A DNA stretch of 64,000 nt from Peiella sedimenti (lineage in GTDB: Bacteria; Pseudomonadota; Alphaproteobacteria; Caulobacterales; Caulobacteraceae): contig NZ_JAUKTR010000003.1 in the NCBI RefSeq assembly GCF_030504955.1, positions 310,001 through 374,000 on the forward strand, read 5' to 3'. The translations under genes were made by a program, and so were the position numbers. Numbering within the stretch: the stretch's first letter is position 1; each line of letters starts with the position of its first letter. A model generated the notes under the pieces. The model ran no database searches. It was not told the origin of the DNA and was given only the letters and a program-made list of their open reading frames with translations. Of the stretch, positions 56,877 through 64,000 are shown in pieces.

Positions 56877-57227
56877 TCACCGCGGCGGGGGCTCACAGGC
56901 CAGGCCATCCGTGTCGGCGTCCAGCCGGGGCCGATAGCCGGGCTCACCCTCGCGGATACTGTAGACGCCGCCCGCGTGCGCCGAAGCGCAGTTCGGATAC
57001 CAGACCAGCTGCCGGTTGATCTTGGCCAGACGGTGAACCGCGTCCGCCGCCGCCTCCGGCCGCGCCCAGGCCATCGCAGCTATCGCCAAGGCCCCGATGA
57101 TCACCGCCTCGGACAGACGCAGCGGCCCGCGCCGTTCGGCCCGGCGGGATGCCGAGGCGAACCGCCTGTTCAGGCGCCGCAGCCGCGCTTCCGCCGCGTC
57201 GTGATCGCGCCATGGCTCAACGGGCAT
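56877..57227 (-). CDS. Excalibur calcium-binding domain membrane protein
   Basis: 116 residues. A basic helical N-terminus (EARLRRLNRRFASASRRAER) is followed by one hydrophobic segment (SEAVIIGALAIAAMAWARP). The C-terminal Excalibur domain has YPNCASAHAGG and DADTDGLACEPP, the DxDxDGxxCE calcium loop with paired Cys. The start ATG 57227 has AGGAG eight bases upstream. Excalibur domains occur on surface and nuclease proteins; the partner here is unknown. It is divergent from the gene at 57324. Confidence 0.82.
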   Translation of the reverse strand: MPVEPWRDHDAAEARLRRLNRRFASASRRAERRGPLRLSEAVIIGALAIAAMAWARPEAAADAVHRLAKINRQLVWYPNCASAHAGGVYSIREGEPGYRPRLDADTDGLACEPPPR

Positions 57228-57323
57228 TGACCGTACTCCTCCGGCGCGAAGCATGAGCGGGCGCGTTGAACGGAGTGTTGCCCGATGTGACTAACGGACG
57301 GACCGCAACATCCTGTTCAATTC

Positions 57324-57764
57324 ATGAGGTTAACAAGCGGCATGTTACACCTGCTGCGCCACCTGCCTGAGATCGTGTCGGACCTGGCGCCTGATGTGCG
57401 CAATCCGTGGTGGGCGGCCATTCTCGCAACGGTGGGTCTGATCGGCGCTATAAGCTGGTACGGCTGGAGCGCCAGCTCTCCGGCCCGTGCGGCCGAGACG
57501 GCGGTGCGCGAGCGGCTGGGCGACCCGCAGGCGCGCTTCGAGAAGACCGTGGTCCGGTATCGCGTGCCGAGGGCCCATTCGGGTGCTCGCCGCCGCCTGG
57601 TCTGTGGCCAGGTGGAGAGGGGGCCCTACTTCGCCGCCGTGGTCCACGAGCGTCGGCGCGCCAGTTCCGCGCTGGCCATGAGCGGCGACAGGGTTGTGGC
57701 TTTGGCCTTCAAAGGACAGGGCGACCCTGCCCTGTTGGCGGCCTGTCGGGCCGAGCGGGGTTGA
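57324..57764 (+). CDS. Small membrane-anchored protein, unknown function
   Basis: Up to 146 residues (an alternative start is ATG 57342). After a short helical N-terminus comes one membrane segment (WWAAILATVGLIGAISWYGW, about 29-48). The periplasmic part has VRERLGDPQARFEKTVVRYR, LVCGQVERGPYFAAVVHERR and a late Cys (LLAACRAERG). The motif order resembles the protein upstream of ybgC (23934-24323), with ERLG, [VL]CGxV and a late Cys. The VCGxV piece recalls a widespread alphaproteobacterial periplasmic family of unknown role. No clear Shine-Dalgarno is seen. Confidence 0.65.
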   Translation: MRLTSGMLHLLRHLPEIVSDLAPDVRNPWWAAILATVGLIGAISWYGWSASSPARAAETAVRERLGDPQARFEKTVVRYRVPRAHSGARRRLVCGQVERGPYFAAVVHERRRASSALAMSGDRVVALAFKGQGDPALLAACRAERG

Positions 57765-58418
57765 TTACGGGCCCGGATACGCACCGCCTCGGGGCCGCTA
57801 ACCTCCTGATCCACAACGCATCACGCACCAACCGCGTCCGACTTGCGCACACCCCCTCGCGTATCCCGCACTCTAAGCGGGCTCCGGGGCGGAGAGGCCG
57901 TATGCGCAGGCGGCTCGTGCGGCCCTGGGGCTTCGTTGGGTCGAACGGAGAGCAAAAATCGGGACCGGCGGTTTGGCCGCGCCGGTTGGCCACAGCTTGG
58001 GGGGGAGAGGGCTTCGGGCCCATTCTGGCATACCCAGGCCCGACGGGCCCGCCCCGCCGGCGGGTCTGCTCCGACAGCGCCTTCCTAAACAGAAGGCCGG
58101 CCAAGCCTGACGAACCGCGGAGCGCTGACCAGCTTCTGGGCCTGGAAAACCCAGCGGCGGCCCCAGCCGAACCCGGTACCACCATCAAAGAGACCACCGG
58201 GCGAAGGCCCGGCGCTCCGCCGCCTCTCCACCCTAACTCCGCAGCCACGGCGCGGGGCGCCGGCCCCTGTCTCCTCCCCATCTCGGATGGGGAGGGGGAC
58301 CACCCGCAGGGTGGTGGAGGGGTGGGACGCCCCATACCCCTCCGTCTGCTCGCCAGCGGCTCGCAGCCACCTCCCCACTGCTCACGCGGCAGGGAGGAGA
58401 CAGAAACCCGACGCCGCC
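57765..58418. other. 654-base intergenic region, no protein or RNA gene recognised
   Basis: No open frame here has family-like sequence; the long frames look like GC-driven shadows. The left half (57765-58130) is GC-rich with several short palindromes, such as CCCGCCGGCGGG-like runs near 58058, and I could not match it to tmRNA, RNase P or SRP RNA. The right part carries the inverted-repeat element at 58267-58403. The region separates the gshA block from the flagellar block. Confidence 0.6.
58267..58403. repeat. 137-bp palindromic intergenic element with 12-bp terminal inverted repeats
   Basis: CTGTCTCCTCCC (58267-58278) is the exact reverse complement of GGGAGGAGACAG (58392-58403). Inside are two perfect hairpins, CTCCCCATC-TCG-GATGGGGAG (58274-58294) and ACCACCC-GCA-GGGTGGT (58299-58315). 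There is no coding capacity. The form fits a REP/MITE-like element of the kind scattered through Caulobacterales and other alphaproteobacterial genomes. Confidence 0.75.
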
Positions 58419-58931
58419 TCAACTTACCGGCGGCTGGCTGCTGACCACCTGGATATAGTTGCCTTCGTTGTCGCGGATCACGGCGTTGGCGCGCTGCTCC
58501 CGCGTGGCCGGGAAGGGGCCGATGGCGATGTCCGCGCCGCGCTCGCGCAGGCGGGCGATCACGCCGTCAAAGTCATCGACGATGATCCCGCCCTTGAAGA
58601 CCCCATGCACCCAGATGGGCCCCTGGCGCTCGCGTCCGCCGGGGATCAGGTCGCGCAAGGGGCGGGCGCTGTCGTCCTGGATCAGCTCGACCATCAGGCC
58701 GTCGCCCTCCATCAGCCGCATGGTGACGCCGTTCCGGGTGGGCGGGCTCATGGCCAGGCTGAGGCCGAACACATCGCGCCACCAGGCCACGCTGGCCTCC
58801 ACGTCCGCCACCTGCAGGGCGAAGAAGGATCCGCGCACCTGGACGGGCGACGTGGATTCGTCCGCCCGGGCGACTGCGGCGGGGGCCAGGGCGAGGGCGG
58901 CGGCCAGGACGAGGGAATGAAGCGGCTTCAT
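58419..58931 (-). CDS. Exported VOC-family (glyoxalase-like) protein
   Basis: 170 residues. The signal peptide ends near AAVARADES. The mature part is a single VOC domain: GSFFALQVADVEASVAWWRD, FGLSLAMSPP, GDGLMVELIQDD, FKGGIIVDDFDGVIARLRER and AVIRDNEGNYIQVV. A secreted VOC protein is less common than the cytosolic type. Its ligand is unknown. It sits directly downstream of flgH (nine bases between) on the same strand, and may be read from the flagellar operon. Confidence 0.85.
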   Translation of the reverse strand: MKPLHSLVLAAALALAPAAVARADESTSPVQVRGSFFALQVADVEASVAWWRDVFGLSLAMSPPTRNGVTMRLMEGDGLMVELIQDDSARPLRDLIPGGRERQGPIWVHGVFKGGIIVDDFDGVIARLRERGADIAIGPFPATREQRANAVIRDNEGNYIQVVSSQPPVS

Positions 58932-58940
58932 CCCCTCACC

Positions 58941-59660
58941 CTAGAACGGGCTGAAGCGCTCGGCGATGGACTGGGCGGCCGGGGCGGCCTGGATGCGGCT
59001 GACGTCGCCCCGCCCGCCGTAGCTGATGCGCGCCTCGGCGATCTGGGTGTGATCGATGGTGTTGGCGCTCGAAATGTCCTCGGGCCGCACGATGCCGGCC
59101 ACGGTCAGCTCGCGCACCTCGCGGTTGGTGCGCACCTCCTGCCGGCCCTGAATGACCAGGTTGCCGTTGGGCAGGACGGCGGTGACGATGGCCGCCACGG
59201 TCAGGTTGACCCGCTCGGACCGGGCGATGCTGCCCGACCCGGACGAGGTGGAGCCGCCGCTGGTCGAAACCATGGTGGCCGGATCGAATCCGCCGGGGAA
59301 CAGGCGGCCCAGCGTGTTCTCCAGTCCGAAGAAGTTGGTCACGCCCGCGTTCATCTCGTTGGAGCGGTCGCGGGTGGTGGAGTTCTGCACCTGGGCGCGG
59401 TCGTCGATGTCGATGTTCACGGTCAGGATGTCGCCCACCTCGCCGGCGCGCGGATCCTTGAAGAACGAGCGGGCTCCGGCCCGCCACAGGCTGTTGGCGC
59501 TGGCCGGCTGCGGGCGCGGGTGGACGATCTGCTGCTCAACCGGGGTCAGGGCGGAGGGATAGGCCATGGGGGCCAGCTCGGGTCCACGCACGGCCTCGAC
59601 GGCGGTGGAGCAGGCTCCCAGCATCAGGGCGGCGGCGCAGGGAAGGAGGATGTTACGCAT
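58941..59660 (-). CDS. flgH: Flagellar L-ring protein FlgH
   Basis: A 239-residue outer-membrane lipoprotein forming the L-ring bushing of the basal body. The lipobox LGAC puts the lipidated Cys at 17. NSLWRAGARSFFKDPRAGEV, GDILTVNIDIDDRA and NLVIQGRQEVRTNREVRELT are the FlgH signatures, and the C-terminus ends in FSPF. It is the last flagellar gene of the flgF-flgG-flgA-flgH operon. Confidence 0.95.
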   Translation of the reverse strand: MRNILLPCAAALMLGACSTAVEAVRGPELAPMAYPSALTPVEQQIVHPRPQPASANSLWRAGARSFFKDPRAGEVGDILTVNIDIDDRAQVQNSTTRDRSNEMNAGVTNFFGLENTLGRLFPGGFDPATMVSTSGGSTSSGSGSIARSERVNLTVAAIVTAVLPNGNLVIQGRQEVRTNREVRELTVAGIVRPEDISSANTIDHTQIAEARISYGGRGDVSRIQAAPAAQSIAERFSPF

Positions 59661-59671
59661 ACGTCCGGTTC

Positions 59672-60412
59672 CTAGTTGAAGCCGCGCGCGACGGCGGCCT
59701 GGGCTGCGGGGCCGACCACGGCGCGCCCGGGGGCGGCGGCCACGGCCTGAATGGTGCGGTCGGACTGGGTGTTGAGCACGCGGATGCGCTCGCCCACCGC
59801 GCCGTCCTGGAGCGCGCGGGCCTGGAGCGTCAGGGTGACGCCGCCGGTCTCGAAGGCGACCTCGATCATCTCGCCCCGGCGCACGACGACCGGGGACGAC
59901 AGGTCCGCGGCGCGCACCGCCGCGCCGGAACGCAGGGGCCGCCGGGCCGACTGGCCGATGACGCGCTCCGGATCGTCGGCGCCGTCGGCGGGAGCCTGGT
60001 GAGCCTGGACGGCGGTGAAGACCACGTCCTGCGGCTGGATGATTTCGCCGGCCGGAATGTTGCGGGCATAGGTCAGGATGTCGACCGTGGCCGTGCGGCT
60101 GGCGCTCGCGACGGTGGTGGAGACTGCGGTTTCGGCTCCGGCGCTCACCAGCACGGTGCGGAAACCCTGGGGGTTGGACCAGCTCAGGCCGTGGCGGCGC
60201 GCCAGCAGCTGCAGCTGGGCGGCGTCCAGCACCGCCGTCTCGCCGGTGCGGGTGGCGGCCAGCACGCCCGAGGCGGCGCCCGCGCCGTCGAACAGCTCGC
60301 CCAGCGTAATGCGTCCGTCCCCGTCGGTGGGGCTGGCGCGCAGTTGGACCGGCCCCGCCAGGGCGGGAGCGGCGAAGGCCAGGGCGGCCAGGGCGGCGAT
60401 CAGGGCACGCAT
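59672..60412 (-). CDS. flgA: Flagellar P-ring assembly chaperone FlgA
   Basis: A 246-residue periplasmic protein with signal peptide MRALIAALAALAFAAPALAG. The C-terminal SAF-like part has YARNIPAGEIIQPQDVVFT, GQSARRPLRSGAAVRAADLS and LNTQSDRTIQAVAAAPGRAV, typical of FlgA. It helps FlgI polymerise into the P-ring. flgI itself is not in the window. ATG 60412 overlaps the flgG stop by one base; a GTG three bases earlier is possible. Confidence 0.93.
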   Translation of the reverse strand: MRALIAALAALAFAAPALAGPVQLRASPTDGDGRITLGELFDGAGAASGVLAATRTGETAVLDAAQLQLLARRHGLSWSNPQGFRTVLVSAGAETAVSTTVASASRTATVDILTYARNIPAGEIIQPQDVVFTAVQAHQAPADGADDPERVIGQSARRPLRSGAAVRAADLSSPVVVRRGEMIEVAFETGGVTLTLQARALQDGAVGERIRVLNTQSDRTIQAVAAAPGRAVVGPAAQAAVARGFN

Positions 60413-61200
60413 CACGATTTCACCTGGGCGGTGACGGACAGCATCTCGTCGGCGGTGGAGATGACCTTGGAGTTCATCTCATAGGCGCGCTGGGCCACGA
60501 TCAGGGCCGTGATCTCGCTGACCGCGTCCACGTTGGAGGCCTCGGTATAGCCCTGCATCAGGGTGCCGTAGCCCACGTCGCCAGGGGTTCCGGTGGCCGG
60601 CTCGCCCGAGGCGGCGGTCTGCAGGAACAGGTTGTCGCCGATGGCTTCCAGCCCGCCCTCGTTGAAGAAGATGGACAGCTCCAGCTGACCGACGATCTGG
60701 GGCTCGGTTTGCCCCGCCGTGACCACCTGGACCTGGCCGTCGGCCGAGACGATCACGTCGCGGGCGTCCTGGGGGATGCTGATTTCGGGCTGGACCACAT
60801 AGCCGTCGTCGGTGACCAGCTGGCCCTCGCCGTTGACGGCGAAGTTGCCGGCGCGGGTGAAGGCCGTCTCGCCCGACGGCATCAGCACCTGGAAGTAGCC
60901 GCGGCCGTCGATGGCCATGTCGTAGCGGTTGCCGGTCTGGGTGGGGGCGCCCTGCTCGGTGATGCGGTAGACGCCGCCGGCGCGTACGCCCGAGCCGATC
61001 TGGATGCCCGTCGGCACCACGGTGCCCTGGGCCGAGGACTGGGCCCCCATGCGCTCCACGTTCTGGTACAGCATGTCCTGGAACTCGGCGCGCTGACGCT
61101 TGAAGCCCACCGTGTTCATGTTGGCGATGTTGTTGGAGATGACCTCCACGTTCAGCTGCTGGGCCGACATGCCCGTGGCTGCGGTGCGAAGCGCGCGCAT
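60412..61200 (-). CDS. flgG: Flagellar distal rod protein FlgG
   Basis: A 262-residue rod protein. The N-terminal LRTAATGMSAQQLNVEVISN and NIANMNTVGFKRQRAEFQDM form the conserved coiled N-terminus; the C-terminal EITALIVAQRAYEMNSKVI is the matching helix. The middle has DMAIDGRGYFQVLMPSGETA. It forms the distal rod that passes through the P- and L-rings. The start has GGGAGG upstream and follows flgF after 18 bases. Confidence 0.96.
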   Translation of the reverse strand: MRALRTAATGMSAQQLNVEVISNNIANMNTVGFKRQRAEFQDMLYQNVERMGAQSSAQGTVVPTGIQIGSGVRAGGVYRITEQGAPTQTGNRYDMAIDGRGYFQVLMPSGETAFTRAGNFAVNGEGQLVTDDGYVVQPEISIPQDARDVIVSADGQVQVVTAGQTEPQIVGQLELSIFFNEGGLEAIGDNLFLQTAASGEPATGTPGDVGYGTLMQGYTEASNVDAVSEITALIVAQRAYEMNSKVISTADEMLSVTAQVKS

Positions 61201-61218
61201 GGCTCTTCAGCCTCCCTT

Positions 61219-61950
61219 CTAGCTCACCCGGCCCAGCCGCTCGACCGAGCGGCGGGACAGGTCGGTGTTCTGTTCGATCAGGCGGGTGATCCGCTCGTAG
61301 GCGCGCTGGATCTCGACCAGTTCGGTGATCTCGGTCAGCACGTTGACGTTGGAGCCCTCCAGGTAACCCTGACGGATGCGGGCGCCTTCGGCGGCCTCGG
61401 GCTGGGCGTTGGAGGTGTTGCGGAAGAAGCCGTCCCCCTCCTTGGCGAGCACGCCCAGGTCCGGGAAACGGTAGAGGCCGATCTGGCCCACGGCCTGGCC
61501 CTCCTGGGTGATGGTGCCGTCGGCGGCGATGGACGGCGCGCCGCGCTGGCGGTCCAGCGTGATCTCGGCCCCGCCGGCGTCCAGCACGGGCAGCCCCTGG
61601 GCGGTGGTCAGGCGGCCCTGGTCATCAACGGTGAAGGCCCCGGCCCGCGTGAAGCGGTCGCCCTCGACCTGGAAGAAAGCGTCGGCGCCCTCGATGGCCA
61701 GGTCGTAGGGGTTCTGGGTGGCGCGCAACTGGCCCTGAGCGAAGTCGCGCCCGACGCCGTTGTCCATGACAAAGGTCGCCGAATGGCGCACGCCGTCGTT
61801 CTCGGCCCCCCGGCCGGGCGTGGCCGAGACCAGCAGCTGCTCGACCTTGAAGCCGGTCGTCTCGGCGTTGGCGATGTTGTTCGCAACGATATCGAGCTGG
61901 CGGCGCAGGGTGATCTGACGGGACAGGCCGATATAGGCGGCGTTTTCCAC
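61219..61950 (-). CDS. flgF: Flagellar rod protein FlgF
   Basis: A 243-residue proximal rod component. N-terminal ENAAYIGLSRQITLRRQLDI and VANNIANAETTGFKVEQLLV, and the C-terminal EITELVEIQRAYERITRLIE, are the paired rod helices. DLAIEGADAFFQVEGDR marks the central domain. It is the first gene of the flgFGAH operon, preceded by a sigma-54 promoter 28 bases upstream. Confidence 0.95.
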   Translation of the reverse strand: MENAAYIGLSRQITLRRQLDIVANNIANAETTGFKVEQLLVSATPGRGAENDGVRHSATFVMDNGVGRDFAQGQLRATQNPYDLAIEGADAFFQVEGDRFTRAGAFTVDDQGRLTTAQGLPVLDAGGAEITLDRQRGAPSIAADGTITQEGQAVGQIGLYRFPDLGVLAKEGDGFFRNTSNAQPEAAEGARIRQGYLEGSNVNVLTEITELVEIQRAYERITRLIEQNTDLSRRSVERLGRVS

Positions 61951-61977
61951 GGGTGGGCTCCTTGACGCCTGGAACGG

Positions 61978-61993
61978 TGCAAGGGGCGGGCCA
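61978..61993 (-). promoter_or_regulatory. Sigma-54 promoter of flgF
   Basis: Read leftward the sequence is TGGCCCGCCCCTTGCA, matching the sigma-54 consensus TGGCAC-N5-TTGCA with the invariant -24 GG and -12 GC. It ends 28 bases before the flgF ATG. Caulobacter basal-body operons of this class use sigma-54 with the FlbD activator. Confidence 0.85.
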
Positions 61994-61994
61994 C

Positions 61995-62002
61995 ATGGTT
62001 AA
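61995..62002 (-). promoter_or_regulatory. Possible CtrA half-site TTAACCAT
   Basis: Read leftward this is TTAACCAT, the CtrA half-motif described in Caulobacter. A second TTAACC is at 62100-62105, upstream of fliL, which is CtrA-dependent in Caulobacter. Neither makes a full TTAA-N7-TTAA site, so the call is weak. Confidence 0.35.
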
Positions 62003-62068
62003 CGCAAGGCCTGTAAGGCTTTCCGAGCTGAAACTCGTGGCCGGCGCGGTCGGAAAGCGTCTCCGGAT

Positions 62069-62083
62069 CGGCAGAATCTGCCG
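62069..62083. promoter_or_regulatory. FlbD/ftr-like palindrome CGGCAGAATCTGCCG
   Basis: A perfect 15-base inverted repeat (CGGCAGA-A-TCTGCCG) in the flgF/fliL divergent region, about 75 bases upstream of the flgF sigma-54 -24 element. Position and form fit the ftr enhancer bound by FlbD in Caulobacter. It lies about 70 bases before the fliL ATG, where it could also modulate fliL. Confidence 0.65.
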
Positions 62084-62152
62084 GGCTTGAAACGCCTCGT
62101 TAACCAAACCTGCCGATTCCTGAAGGCGTCGAATTCCAACCTGCGCCGGTCC

Positions 62153-62809
62153 ATGCTCAAGCTGTTCAAGAAAAAGGCGAAGGACGCTCCGGCCGAGGCC
62201 GAGGCGGCGCCCGCACCCGCCGAGGGTGCGGAGGGCGCAGATGAGGCGCCCCAGAAAAAGAAGCTCCCGCTTCTCGTCATCATCGGCGCGGCCGTCGTCC
62301 TGCTGGGCGGCGGGGGCGGCGGCGCAGCCTTTTTTCTCTTGAAGCCCAAGCCTGCCGAGGCGGCGCACGGCGAAGAGGCGTCCGGCGATCATGGCGGCGG
62401 CGGCCACGACACCAAGAAAAAGAAAAAGGGTGGCGGCGGCCATGGCGAGGCCAGCGGCGGCGACGGCGACCCTTCTCTGGGCCTGGTGCGCGAAGGGCCT
62501 GACGGCGTCACCTTCTACACCCTGCCCGACATGGTGGTGAACATTCAGTCCGACGATGGTCGCCCGGCCCTTCTGAAGCTGAAGCTCACGCTTGAGATGC
62601 ACGACGCCGACCTGGCCCATCAGCTTCAGGCCGAGGCGCCCCGGATGCAGGACATGTTCCAGAGCTTCCTGCGCGAGCTGCGCCCGGCGGATCTGGCCGG
62701 ATCGGCCGGCAGCTTCGCGCTGCGTCAGGAAATACTGCGCCGGGTCAATCTGATCGCCGCGCCGGGCCGGGTGGACGCCGTGCTGATCGAAGAGATGTTG
62801 GTGCAGTAA
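62153..62809 (+). CDS. fliL: Flagellar basal-body-associated protein FliL
   Basis: A 218-residue single-pass inner-membrane protein that supports stator function. The cytoplasmic N-terminus is Lys/Ala-rich, the helix KLPLLVIIGAAVVLLGGGGG is at about 37-56, and a Gly/His/Lys-rich linker follows. The periplasmic domain has FYTLPDMVVNIQSDDGRPAL and a SPFH-like run (LKLKLTLEMHD). The His-rich linker is unusually long. ATG 62153 fits; the frame is open further upstream from a TTG at 62087. fliM starts on its stop (TAATG). Confidence 0.93.
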   Translation: MLKLFKKKAKDAPAEAEAAPAPAEGAEGADEAPQKKKLPLLVIIGAAVVLLGGGGGGAAFFLLKPKPAEAAHGEEASGDHGGGGHDTKKKKKGGGGHGEASGGDGDPSLGLVREGPDGVTFYTLPDMVVNIQSDDGRPALLKLKLTLEMHDADLAHQLQAEAPRMQDMFQSFLRELRPADLAGSAGSFALRQEILRRVNLIAAPGRVDAVLIEEMLVQ

Positions 62810-63879
62810 TGACCGACGCCGCGCTCGCCGAGATGGACCCGCTGGCGACGCACGACGAGGCGGCCGCCGACATGCCCGAGGCGCGGGGCCCGGCAGAGCG
62901 CATCCTGAACCAGGAGGAGATCGACAGCCTTCTGGGTTTCGACCTTTCGGACGATGAGGACGCCGATCGCACCGGCATCCGGGCCATCATCAACTCGGCG
63001 CTGGTGTCCTACGAGCGTCTGCCGATGCTGGAAATCGTCTTCGACCGCCTGGTGCGGTTGATGACGACTAGCTTGCGCAACTTCACCTCCGACAACGTCG
63101 AGGTGAGCCTGGACAACATCTCGTCGATCCGGTTCGGCGACTACCTGAACTCGATCCCGCTGCCGGCCATCCTGGCGGTCTTTCGGGCCGAGGAGTTGGA
63201 CAACTACGGCCTGCTGGCGGTGGATTCCAACCTGATCTACTCGATCGTGGACGTCCTGCTGGGCGGGCGCCGCGGCACCGCGGCCCTGCGCATCGAGGGC
63301 CGGCCCTACACCACGATCGAACGGGTCCTGGTCCAGCGCATGGTCGAGGTGGTCTTGAACGACGCCCGCGCCGCCTTCGAGCCCCTGACGCCGGTGCATT
63401 TCAACCTCGACCGCCTGGAGACCAATCCTCGCTTCGCGGCCATCGCGCGTCCCGCCAATGCGGCGATCCTGGTCAAGCTGCGTATCGACATGGAGGATCG
63501 GGGCGGGCGCATTGAGCTGTTGCTGCCCTACGCCACGCTGGAGCCCATCCGGAAGATGCTCCTGCAGCAGTTCATGGGGGAGAAGTTCGGCCGCGACAAC
63601 ATCTGGGAAGGGCACCTGGCCACGGAGCTCTGGACGACCCAGCTGGAGGTGCGCGCCGTGCTGGACGAGCATCAGGTCCCGCTGGGGCAGGTGCTGAACC
63701 TGAAGGTGGGCGACACCCTGATGTTGAACGCGGGGCCCGATAGCCCCGTCGCCCTGCGTTGCGGACCGGTGAACCTGACCCAAGGCCGGATGGGACGTCG
63801 AGGCCAGCATATCGCCCTCAAGGTCGAGCAGCCGCCCAGCGCCCAGGCCGTGCAGCGCGCCGCCAGGGGGGAAAGATGA
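62809..63879 (+). CDS. fliM: Flagellar motor switch protein FliM
   Basis: A 356-residue C-ring protein. The N-terminal CheY-P-binding segment is ILNQEEIDSLLGFD (about 34-47). The middle CheC-like domain has FDRLVRLMTTSLRNFTSDNV and VDVLLGGRRGTAALRIEGRP. The C-terminal SpoA domain has LGQVLNLKVGDTLMLNAG. It binds FliG and CheY to set rotation direction. The start overlaps fliL and the stop overlaps the next gene (ATGA), so fliL-fliM-downstream form one unit. Confidence 0.96.
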   Translation: MTDAALAEMDPLATHDEAAADMPEARGPAERILNQEEIDSLLGFDLSDDEDADRTGIRAIINSALVSYERLPMLEIVFDRLVRLMTTSLRNFTSDNVEVSLDNISSIRFGDYLNSIPLPAILAVFRAEELDNYGLLAVDSNLIYSIVDVLLGGRRGTAALRIEGRPYTTIERVLVQRMVEVVLNDARAAFEPLTPVHFNLDRLETNPRFAAIARPANAAILVKLRIDMEDRGGRIELLLPYATLEPIRKMLLQQFMGEKFGRDNIWEGHLATELWTTQLEVRAVLDEHQVPLGQVLNLKVGDTLMLNAGPDSPVALRCGPVNLTQGRMGRRGQHIALKVEQPPSAQAVQRAARGER

Positions 63880-64000
63880 GCCAGGTCGGATTGCTTCTGG
63901 ACGGCGTGCTGATCCTGTTGCTGGTCATGGCGCTGGTTTATGGAATGAAGCTGGAAAAGAAGCTCAAGGCGCTGCGCGACGGCCAGACCGGCTTCGCAAA
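63876..64000 (+). CDS. DUF6468-like protein, start only (cut by window end)
   Basis: About 41 residues are visible from ATG 63876, which overlaps the fliM stop. The N-terminus is a single hydrophobic helix (VGLLLDGVLILLLVMALVYG) followed by a basic coiled-coil start (MKLEKKLKALRDGQ). In alphaproteobacteria a DUF6468 membrane-anchored protein follows fliM, and this fits. The rest of the gene lies outside the window. Confidence 0.6.
   Translation, partial: MSQVGLLLDGVLILLLVMALVYGMKLEKKLKALRDGQTGFA

Noticed and set aside
57845..58130. Possible structural RNA (tmRNA, RNase P or SRP RNA) in the intergenic region
   Set aside because: None of the invariant blocks of these RNAs could be found; only generic GC-rich hairpins are present.

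Overview
This window is ordinary chromosomal DNA from a very GC-rich alphaproteobacterium. The best fit is Caulobacterales, close to Brevundimonas or Caulobacter. The reasons are the flgF-flgG-flgA-flgH operon divergent from fliL-fliM with a sigma-54 promoter and a FlbD/ftr-like palindrome between them, a GAACN7GAAC (alphaproteobacterial LexA) box at ruvC, a 6S RNA in front of 5-formyl-THF cyclo-ligase, the tolQRAB-pal-cpoB-tilS-ftsH order, many GTG/TTG starts and GTGA/ATGA stop-start overlaps. No rRNA, tRNA, CRISPR array, prophage, transposase or integrase was recognised. Genus is an inference, since no search could be run.

Region by region. 1-9 kb is the most accessory-looking part. It holds copper resistance genes copA-copB (copB is cut by the window edge), then a membrane-fusion lipoprotein, an RND pump and an ArsR-type regulator as one leftward operon. 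Divergent from these is a sulfide:quinone oxidoreductase plus a DUF2892 membrane protein. The shared intergenic region carries overlapping ATTAGC dyads and a perfect FNR/FixK-type box, so this looks like an oxygen- and sulfur-responsive detoxification divergon. 9-16 kb holds a cold-shock protein, a DMT transporter, gluQ, an AlkA-like glycosylase, 6S RNA, 5-FCL, a YmdB-type phosphoesterase, an ankyrin protein and an amidohydrolase. 16-35 kb is an envelope and DNA-repair supercluster: yebC, mntP, DUF817, mgtC, a GreA-like gene, ruvCAB, ybgC, tolQRAB, pal, cpoB, tilS, ftsH and folP, with several inserted genes (a GNAT enzyme, two serine hydrolases, small membrane proteins). 35-44 kb carries thiD, a nucleotidyltransferase, phzF, serC, a PagL-type lipid A deacylase, purA, a degenerate receiver-domain protein and an S41-type protease. 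44-57 kb carries rpoH, an S9 peptidase, rluD, a LysE exporter, a PhoD phosphatase, an orphan ExbD, folE, cysS, rsmE, gshA and small domain proteins. 57.8-58.4 kb is a non-coding stretch with a 137-bp inverted-repeat element. 58.9-64 kb is the flagellar cluster.

How the parts work together. Tol-Pal plus CpoB keep the outer membrane invaginating at division, and FtsH polices membrane protein quality. RuvABC resolves Holliday junctions under probable LexA control. RpoH and 6S RNA are global transcription modulators. The flagellar genes build the distal rod (FlgF, FlgG), the P-ring chaperone (FlgA), the L-ring (FlgH), the stator helper (FliL) and the C-ring switch (FliM). No wholly new system was found. 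The points most worth checking are the sulfide divergon with its altered regulator, the receiver with Glu in place of the phospho-Asp, the CTG-start tilS, the odd-codon patch inside cysS, the LexA box over the ruvC start and the palindromic intergenic element.
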